NCBI GenBank assembly: GCA_026981825.1
Contig: JALSID010000377.1
Coordinates: forward strand, 1 to 45,485
Length of the DNA stretch: 45,485 bases
Reading direction: 5' to 3'
Origin: Planctomycetota bacterium
Lineage (GTDB): Bacteria > Planctomycetota > Planctomycetia > JALXBF01
Shown here: piece by piece, positions 38,646 to 45,485 of the stretch
Position numbering within the stretch: position 1 is the stretch's first letter
Layout: the number at the start of each line of letters is the position of its first letter
Notes under the pieces: model-generated
What the model was told of the DNA's origin: nothing
Database searches by the model: none
Seen by the model: only the letters and a program-made list of their open reading frames with translations
Made by a program: the position numbers and the translations under genes

Positions 38646-39845
38646 CTACGGGTCGCTGTCCTCGTCAGGAGTCGCATCGATTCTAGTAAACCGGGCTCCG
38701 GGCAAGCGGACCGCCAGGCCGGCCAGTTCCAGGCGGGTCAGCGCACGCAGAATCTCCCCGGCCGGATGGCCAGATCGCACCACGAGCTCATCGACCGTCG
38801 ACGGACCAGCGGACAGGGCTTCGAGAATGCGCCGGGCCGAACCGTCCAGTTGCCCACGCTGCGGTGTTCCGCCGGCACTGTTGCGGATTTCGCGGAGCCG
38901 CTGCAGGGCCGTTTCCCGGAGCACCTCATAGATGTCCAGGGCCGACTCAACCAGGTAGGCCCCCTCGCGGATTAGCTCGTGGCACCCGCGACTTACCTCG
39001 CTGTCCACGGGCCCCGGCAACGCAAACACGTCGCGCCCCTGGTCGAGAGCGTGCGAGACGGTAATCATCGCTCCGCTTCGCCGGCCGGCCTCCACGACAA
39101 ACACCCCCAGACTCAGCCCGCTGATGATCCGGTTCCGCATCGGGAACAGACCGGCCTTCGGCTTCTGCGTCATCGGTGCCTCACTGATCAACGCGCCAGA
39201 CCGGACGATAGCCTCGGAAAGTTCGAAATGTTCTGGGGGGTAAATGTCCGCCAGACCCGAAGCCAGGACGCCGATCGTCCTGCCACGCACGCGGAGAGCG
39301 GCTCGATGAGCGGCCCCGTCAATCCCCCTCGCCAGCCCGCTCACGATCGTGAAACCGAACTCGGCAAGCTGACCGACGATCCGGAAGGTCTGTTGGATCC
39401 CGTAGGCTGTTGCCAGGCGACTACCCACCACACCAACGGCGATCTCGTCGGTCGGTAGGAGAGTGCCTCGGACGAACAGCACAAGCGGCGGGGAAGGAAT
39501 GGCACGAAGGAGGCGGGGGTACTCGGGATCGAACGCCCATACGAGCCGCGCGCCCAGGCGACGAGCCAGATGGAGCTCTCGTTCCAAGCGATCGTCCAGG
39601 CGCGGATCAAGGGCAGCACGGGCAACCAGAGGACCGATGCCCGGCACCTGGCGGAGCTCGCGCTCCGTCTGACGTAGGATCTCCCTCGGGCTTCCGAACC
39701 GTGCCAGCAGGCGACGAACGAGCACGCTGCCCAGGCCGTCTACCAGGAGCAGGCGAAGCAAGGCGAGCCGCTGGTCTTCGTCCCAACTCCTGCCTGCCTC
39801 GCAAAACCGTTCGATCGACCACTGATCGAGAGTCTGCGCACTCAT
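38646..39845 (-). CDS. dprA: DNA-processing protein DprA
   Basis: HhH-like N-terminus; VGVVGSRLATAYG; IVSGLARGIDGAAHRAAL; VLASGLADIYPPEH; PMRNRIISGLSLGVFVVEA; winged-helix C-terminus. ATG 39845 preferred. Confidence 0.95.
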   Translation of the reverse strand: MSAQTLDQWSIERFCEAGRSWDEDQRLALLRLLLVDGLGSVLVRRLLARFGSPREILRQTERELRQVPGIGPLVARAALDPRLDDRLERELHLARRLGARLVWAFDPEYPRLLRAIPSPPLVLFVRGTLLPTDEIAVGVVGSRLATAYGIQQTFRIVGQLAEFGFTIVSGLARGIDGAAHRAALRVRGRTIGVLASGLADIYPPEHFELSEAIVRSGALISEAPMTQKPKAGLFPMRNRIISGLSLGVFVVEAGRRSGAMITVSHALDQGRDVFALPGPVDSEVSRGCHELIREGAYLVESALDIYEVLRETALQRLREIRNSAGGTPQRGQLDGSARRILEALSAGPSTVDELVVRSGHPAGEILRALTRLELAGLAVRLPGARFTRIDATPDEDSDP

Positions 39846-39861
39846 GCCAGCCGCACCCCTT

Positions 39862-39899
39862 GGCTGCATCAACCAACAAAGGCTGCATCAACCAACAAA
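39862..39899. repeat. Perfect 19-bp tandem duplication (GGCTGCATCAACCAACAAA x2)
   Basis: 39862-39880 identical to 39881-39899, immediately upstream of the dprA start. Confidence 0.97.
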
Positions 39900-40090
39900 G
39901 CGAAGCACCACGGAGCACGGCTGCAGCTTAACCGTCGAACACAACCTGCGGTGGCGCCGCTGCAGGCGAAACCAGGAGCGGCAAAGCGGCTCCTTCCGTA
40001 GGCCTGCTCACAGCAGACCCGGCCAAACGCTGCTCCCGGAACCGTCCCCGAGACAGCCCTTTTCGTGCACACCGCCTACAGCGGCCCTCC

Positions 40091-41209
40091 TCAGCGCGAC
40101 AGGCGAATCGCCTCGGCGGCAACCTCCTCTGGCACTTCCTCCACCACTCGAACCTCACCGATGCGCACGGGCAGGACAAGCCTCAATCGACCACCGATCG
40201 CTTTCTTATCCCGCCTCATCGCTTGCAGCACTCGGGTGATGTCCAAAGGGGGGAACTGCGCGGGGAGATCGAGTGCCCTGAGCAGAGAGGTCAGCCGCTC
40301 TCGTGTTTCGCGCGGCGTCAATCCGAGAAGCTCGGCCGTTCGCGCAGCGGCCACCATGCCGATCGCCACCGCTTCGCCGTGAAGGTAATCTTCGGTCAAT
40401 GCCTCGATCGCATGGGCAAAAGTATGCCCCAGGTTCAGGATCGCCCGGTATCCAGTCTGCTCACGCTCGTCTGCCTGCACCACCTGCGCTTTGATCTCGC
40501 AGCATCTGGCGATCACGAGCGCGAGCGCCTCGGCATCTCGCTCAAGCAAGCCTGCAACCTTCTGTTCAACCGTACCGAAAAACTCCTCATCAAGGATGAC
40601 TCCATACTTCACCACTTCCGCCAGGCCGGACCGGTACTCGCGGTGCGGAAGCGTCTTGAGGGTGGCCACGTCGATGTAGACCAGGGCCGGCTGGTAGAAC
40701 GCACCGATGAGGTTCTTGACCACCAAGCCGTCCGGAGCTTCGAAGTTAACCGCCGTCTTGCCACCGACCGAAGCGTCGACCTGAGCCAACAGGGTGGTGG
40801 GCACCTGAACGAACGGCAGCCCGCGCGCAAACGTGGCCGCTACAAAACCTGCCAGATCGCCCACAACCCCGCCCCCTACGGCCACCACGACAGTGCGGCG
40901 GTCGGCACCAAGGCGATAGAGCCGCTCGTATAGCAAGTGTGCCTGCTCCAGGCGCTTGGCACGCTCGCCTGCAGGAACGCGTGCCAGCTCCGCGCGCAGC
41001 CCACAGGCCGCAACGGTGGATACGACCGACCGGCCGTATTGTTCGGCGGTGTTTTCGTCTGCGACCACGAGCGCACCCGTAGCTCCGGGCACCGTCTCCG
41101 TCAGGACCCTACCGAAGCTGGCAAGAATCCCGTGCCCGATGAGAATCCGATAGCTCCTGTCGCCCAGTTCCACGGGCACCGTAAGAACGTCTAGTTCGCG
41201 CGCACTCAT
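40091..41209 (-). CDS. aroB: 3-dehydroquinate synthase
   Basis: VVVAVGGGVVGDLAGFVAATFARGLPFVQVPTTLLAQVDASVGGKTAVNF; LNLGHTFAHAIE; HGEAVAIGM. Confidence 0.97.
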   Translation of the reverse strand: MSARELDVLTVPVELGDRSYRILIGHGILASFGRVLTETVPGATGALVVADENTAEQYGRSVVSTVAACGLRAELARVPAGERAKRLEQAHLLYERLYRLGADRRTVVVAVGGGVVGDLAGFVAATFARGLPFVQVPTTLLAQVDASVGGKTAVNFEAPDGLVVKNLIGAFYQPALVYIDVATLKTLPHREYRSGLAEVVKYGVILDEEFFGTVEQKVAGLLERDAEALALVIARCCEIKAQVVQADEREQTGYRAILNLGHTFAHAIEALTEDYLHGEAVAIGMVAAARTAELLGLTPRETRERLTSLLRALDLPAQFPPLDITRVLQAMRRDKKAIGGRLRLVLPVRIGEVRVVEEVPEEVAAEAIRLSR

Positions 41210-41750
41210 TCATCCACCACCGGTTGTCTTCTCCGCTACCGAACCGCACGCCCGTCGCACAGTAGCGCAGCCCCATGCTGTGTCCCCGCCGCACCGAAGC
41301 TTGCCCCTGCGCGGGCAGGACCGGGCCTTTCAATCGGTTACACCTTCCGCACGGCTCGATGCCCGATTCGGCTCGACGCATTGTAGCCGCCTGTCCATTC
41401 TGCCGGTCCGCCGGCCGGATTCCTGAGCAGTGATGCCGGTCGACACGAGGTGCCATCGGCTGCTGTTCAGCGGTGCCGCTGACGCCCACCGTCCATGCGG
41501 AAGCCCATTCGCAGAACTGCGCTCTCGTTCGTTGGGGCAGGCGGTCGCGCGAGCATGCCATCGTAAGGGAGGTCTGCGTTGGCAATGGAGAAGCCTCTCC
41601 CGCGCCTCACGGCGGTCTTCCAGCGAATTGAGCGACGAAGGAGGAGGCGCTGCTCAGACGGCGATGCGGACGCCGGCCACGTCCTGCGTGGCAATATCGC
41701 CTAGGCTGTTAGGATGAGGCTTTTCTGAGCAATCTGTTAGGCGGTACGAG

Positions 41751-43067
41751 ATGCGGCGTGTTCTGTTCTGGGCAACAACCGGCCTGCTTCTTGCGGGGGC
41801 CGCGTACCTGCTGATGCTAACGCAGCGCGCGGTACCACCGGAAACCGTTCAGGTGCAACGCAAGCCGATCGAGGAGACGCTGGAAGCACGCGGTCGCACC
41901 TCGCTACGCCAGACGTTTGTTGTGACGGCCCCCTTATCCGGGGTGTTCGTGCCGGAACCACATCGGGAAGGGGAACGCGTTCACGACGGCGCCCCCCTTG
42001 GCGAGATAGACCGCCTGCGCTACGAACTCGAGCGCGAAGTGGCCCAGGCGGAGCTGCAAAGGGTCGAAGCTGCGCTGGCAGAAACTCGAGACACGGCTCC
42101 GGAAGAGCTGCTCGTAAGCCAGGCCGAACGGACCGTAGAGTCGCTGGACCACACCGTAGAAGCAGCGGAAGCGCAGACCGACTCGGCGCGATCGCGGTTC
42201 GCTTACCAGCGCGACTACCTTCAGCGGATCCAGAACCTGTTCGAGCGACAGGCGGCGAGCGAAGACGAGCTGCATCGCGCTCAGGTGGACGCCACGGACG
42301 CTCAGGTGGAGCTTCGCCAGGCGGAGGTGATCGAGCGTGCGCTAACGTCGCTCCGTGACGCGGTGGCACTTTTGCCCCCCACGATCCAACGTCTGATTGA
42401 TCGCCGCCTCTTGCACCTGCGGGTCCTGGAAGCGGAGCGGCTCGCCGCGCGTAAGCGGCTTGAACTTGCCGAGCTCAACCTGCGCCGCAGCAAAGTCGCG
42501 GCCCCCGTATCCGGTGTCCTTCTCGAGTTCCCGATCAAGACCGCCCGCACCGTGGTTGCCGGGCAGGTGGTGGCAGTGCTCGGCCGCCCCGGCGATCTTG
42601 AAGCTCGCGTCGATGTGCTGAGCTCCGACGCCGTGCAGTTGACGCCCGGCACGCGGGCCCGCTTGGCCTGGCGTGCCGGGATGGAACCGTTCGGGACGGC
42701 TGTTGTCGACCGCGTCGAACCGGAAGCGTTCACGAAACGGAGCGCCCTTGGTGTCGAACAGCAGCGAGTCTGGGTGCACCTGCGCTACGATGCCGCCACG
42801 CTCGAGCAATTAACCAAGCTCCCGGCCGCCTTGCCAGTGGGTTACGAACTGTGGGTGACCTTCATTCTGCGTCGGCATGACAACAGCCTTGTTGTCCCCC
42901 GCACGGCCGCCTATCAGGATGTCGACGGCCGGTGGAAAGTACAGGTGGTTGTGGGCGGGGAAGTGCGCGAACGCACCATCCGGGTGGGGATCGTGACTGC
43001 TCGCGAAGTGGAAGTCCTCGATGGGTTGACCGAGAGCGACCGCGTCGTCCGTGTACCCGAGCTGTGA
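41751..43067 (+). CDS. HlyD/MacA-type periplasmic adaptor protein
   Basis: N-terminal TM anchor; split lipoyl/barrel-sandwich pattern with central coiled-coil hairpin (HTVEAAEAQTDSARSRFAYQRDYLQRIQNLFERQAASEDELHRAQ); RSKVAAPVSGVLLEF. Confidence 0.92.
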   Translation: MRRVLFWATTGLLLAGAAYLLMLTQRAVPPETVQVQRKPIEETLEARGRTSLRQTFVVTAPLSGVFVPEPHREGERVHDGAPLGEIDRLRYELEREVAQAELQRVEAALAETRDTAPEELLVSQAERTVESLDHTVEAAEAQTDSARSRFAYQRDYLQRIQNLFERQAASEDELHRAQVDATDAQVELRQAEVIERALTSLRDAVALLPPTIQRLIDRRLLHLRVLEAERLAARKRLELAELNLRRSKVAAPVSGVLLEFPIKTARTVVAGQVVAVLGRPGDLEARVDVLSSDAVQLTPGTRARLAWRAGMEPFGTAVVDRVEPEAFTKRSALGVEQQRVWVHLRYDAATLEQLTKLPAALPVGYELWVTFILRRHDNSLVVPRTAAYQDVDGRWKVQVVVGGEVRERTIRVGIVTAREVEVLDGLTESDRVVRVPEL

Positions 43068-43072
43068 CCGAA

Positions 43073-43840
43073 ATGACCCAGGGTGCCCCCTCAAACGCGA
43101 ACCCGAACCGATGTCCACAACAGTCGCCGGCAGGTCGTGAACCCCTGCTCACCCTTCGTAGGGTCAGCCGCAGGTTCATGCTGGGCGGAGCGTCCGTCCA
43201 CGCACTTCGGAATGTGTCGCTGCAGATTCCCCGTGGCGAGATCGTCGGCATCGTCGGACCGAGCGGCTCCGGCAAAACAACCCTGTTGAACATCATCGGT
43301 GGCCTTGATCGACCCGACAGCGGCGAAGTGTTCTTCAAAGACCAGGACCTTTGCCGCCTTTCGGATCGAGAGCTGGTTGCGTACCGGCGGCGTCACGTAG
43401 GGTTTGTGTTCCAGTTCTTCAACCTGATCCAAACGCTGACAGCCCTGGAAAACGTGCAGCTCGCTGCCGATCTCGTCGATGATCCCCTGGACCCATCACT
43501 GGTGCTGGCAAAGGTGGCCCTCAAAGAGCGGATGCACCACTTTCCGGCGCAGCTTTCCGGGGGTGAGCAACAGCGGGTCGCGATCGCACGTGCTCTGGCT
43601 AAGAACCCCGCGCTCCTCCTCTGCGACGAACCGACCGGCGCCCTCGATTTCGAGACCGCCAAGCACGTGCTCAGCTTCATCGAACAGCTCCCCGGCTCGT
43701 TCGGTACCACGGTCATCATCGTGACCCACAACCAGGCGATTTCTGCGATGTGCCACCGCGTTTTTCGACTCCGTTCTGGCGAGATCGTGGAAGAAAAAGT
43801 CAACCCCTCGCCCGTGCCCGCACAGAGCCTCGAATGGTGA
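43073..43840 (+). CDS. ABC transporter ATP-binding protein (LolD/MacB-type)
   Basis: GIVGPSGSGKTTLLNIIGGLDRPDSG; VGFVFQFFNLIQTLTALENVQL; LSGGEQQRVAIARAL; LLLCDEPTGALD. ATG 43073 lies 5 nt after the adaptor stop. Confidence 0.96.
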   Translation: MTQGAPSNANPNRCPQQSPAGREPLLTLRRVSRRFMLGGASVHALRNVSLQIPRGEIVGIVGPSGSGKTTLLNIIGGLDRPDSGEVFFKDQDLCRLSDRELVAYRRRHVGFVFQFFNLIQTLTALENVQLAADLVDDPLDPSLVLAKVALKERMHHFPAQLSGGEQQRVAIARALAKNPALLLCDEPTGALDFETAKHVLSFIEQLPGSFGTTVIIVTHNQAISAMCHRVFRLRSGEIVEEKVNPSPVPAQSLEW

Positions 43841-44027
43841 ACCCCCTCTGGTCCTGGACGACGCAGCATTGCCGACCATCCCCGGAGAGGAGCTCCGGCA
43901 TGGGGGCCAACCTAATAGGCCGCTGGTCGTCACTGGCGGCGCCGGCTAAAGGCGATTCGCCCCCCGCTGCAAAGTGCCCCTTTCCCTGGCCATGGCCGGT
44001 CGGAATCCAGGCAAGCGCCCCCGCCGA

Positions 44028-44549
44028 TCAACCCTCGAGGGCCTCCTCATCGGTAATGCCGTTGGCTGCCAGGAATTCCCGCGCCCAGCGGTAGCTGGCG
44101 AGCAGCCCTTGGGTCGGGCGGCCCAGGATGCGATAGGCCAGATAGAGCGCTTCGACCGAAGCCAGCCCACCCGGAGGATCCTGGAACAGGCGGGACTCGC
44201 GCGGATAGGCCGTTCGATAGCCGCGCAGGGACCGCGGCGGTACGCCGGCGAAGTCCCGCTCCATCCGCTGGGCATATCGCCAGGTGGCGTCCAGGAGAAG
44301 AATCCCCTTCTCCGCGTCCGCAGCAGATAGCTCCGGCCCGTCCACCGAGAGCCGGATATAGAGACTCAAGTCCACCGGCAATTGCATGCCTGGTCGGTAA
44401 CGGACGAACCAGAGGTCGGAGCGCGCCCGGAGGGGTGTCAGTGTGCATTTTCGGCGATTCTCCCTGGGATGCACAACGACAATGGTCCTGGGGTAGTCGG
44501 AAGACGGAAGAGCCAACCCTGAACTGACCTCGGTCTGGGACGACCCCAT
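44028..44549 (-). CDS. Tsr3/DTW-superfamily (TDD) protein, predicted SPOUT-like aminocarboxypropyltransferase
   Basis: HPRENRRKCTLTPLR; LSAADAEKGILLLDATWRYAQRM (DxTW motif); GGLASVEALYLAYRILG; YRWAREFLAANG, resembling the Tsr3 C-terminal pattern. ATG 44549 preferred. Confidence 0.7.
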   Translation of the reverse strand: MGSSQTEVSSGLALPSSDYPRTIVVVHPRENRRKCTLTPLRARSDLWFVRYRPGMQLPVDLSLYIRLSVDGPELSAADAEKGILLLDATWRYAQRMERDFAGVPPRSLRGYRTAYPRESRLFQDPPGGLASVEALYLAYRILGRPTQGLLASYRWAREFLAANGITDEEALEG

Positions 44550-45015
44550 ATGCTCGCCCGGTTTGCCCTCAGAGCGCGCCACATCCTGCCCCGGCACGGT
44601 TATCGTTCCTGATCGACATCTAATTTTACGCAAGCTTGGACGTACCCCCCCACGCGCCGCGCGAGAAAGCCGGACCGCGCATGGGGGCCGGGCGAGGTAC
44701 GGGGCTGGCCGGAGGAGCCAACCGCGACCGGGGGACCCGTCTGGGTGCGGGACCGCTCGGGGGCGCAAGACTGGCTTGGTTGCCGGTTCAGGCGAGCTCT
44801 GGTCACCTCGGCGTCCACAATTCGTGGTGGACTACCCTGGGAGCGGTTTTGCCCGCCCACGCTTTGGCAGGGACCCGGGAACGACCGACGGTCTCACTGC
44901 CTCCCCGCACGAGGACGTATGCCCACGCAGCGGCGGTCAAGTCCGTCGGCTTTCGCAATCGCGGCAAGTCAAGCCGATGCACGCGCTCAGCTTTGCTGAT
45001 CGTGTCTCTTCGAAG

Positions 45016-45485
45016 TTACGCGTTTTCCGTCTGCACCTTTTGTACGATTTCGTCCGTCCAGTGGGTGTTGGGATAGCGTAGGGGGTACACACCGTCTTTC
45101 AACTCCGTCCCAAGGGTGGCCAGACCGTGGTTCAAGATCTGCCACGCGTTCGGGTCGATTTGCTGAAATTGCCAGCGGATGATTTCCTGGTTGTCGGTGA
45201 AGTAGGCGGCCGGCATGGCGCCGACTTGAAACGCCATGAGAGACGGGTGCGGCGGCGGCCAACTGCCGCCCGGCTCCGGCGGTGGCGCGGCCTCATCCGA
45301 TGGGGAGAAGTAGATGATCACCGGAAGTTGTGCCCCGACGTCGGGGGGATTGGGCAGCTTCTGCAACGCCATCTCCTGCACGCAAATCGCGGGGAGCCAT
45401 AACTCGGGGGTGCGACTGAAATCTGCGTAAAAGGCCACCGTGTACGGGTTGTTCTTGATGACGACGCCAGGGGCGACGTCCCCTT
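45016..45485 (-). CDS. Hypothetical protein, 5' end outside the window
   Basis: Frame is open from stop at 45016 through the right edge (GDVAPGVVIKNNPYTVAFYADFSRTPELW...), so the listed GTG start at 45438 is probably internal. Confidence 0.6.
   Translation of the reverse strand, partial: GDVAPGVVIKNNPYTVAFYADFSRTPELWLPAICVQEMALQKLPNPPDVGAQLPVIIYFSPSDEAAPPPEPGGSWPPPHPSLMAFQVGAMPAAYFTDNQEIIRWQFQQIDPNAWQILNHGLATLGTELKDGVYPLRYPNTHWTDEIVQKVQTENA

Noticed and set aside
41210-41750. Possible gene or ncRNA between aroB and the HlyD adaptor
   Set aside because: ORFs are short and unconvincing; I could not match the sequence to a known RNA family by eye.
1-45485. CRISPR array, toxin-antitoxin, restriction-modification, prophage or IS element
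   Set aside because: No regularly spaced short repeats, transposase/integrase motifs or defence-gene signatures were found.

Overview
High-GC bacterial chromosomal window. Gene content (DUF1501/DUF1553 pair, exosortase module, FG-GAP proteins) suggests Planctomycetota; this is inference. I support about 23 protein-coding genes, one of them running off the right edge, plus one tRNA-Cys. Most are housekeeping or envelope genes: topA, tsaD, trpD, aroB, dprA, an Lhr-type helicase, S41 and DegP/HtrA proteases, a nucleotide-sugar dehydrogenase with a DegT aminotransferase, an HlyD adaptor with an ABC ATPase, and an FtsX-type permease. No CRISPR array, prophage, transposase or rRNA was recognised. 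The most notable items are: (1) a compact exosortase / Wzz-type tyrosine autokinase / EpsI module behind a long, structure-rich 5' region; (2) a peptidyl-prolyl-isomerase-like protein carrying a ~330-aa charged low-complexity insertion; (3) a very GC-rich intergenic block at the left edge built from long direct repeats and recurring hairpins; (4) a Tsr3/DTW-superfamily (acp-transferase-like) protein in a bacterium; (5) a NodB-like deacetylase fused to VCBS/FG-GAP repeats. Family assignments come from motif recognition by eye; no database search was run. No clearly new multi-gene system is demonstrated.
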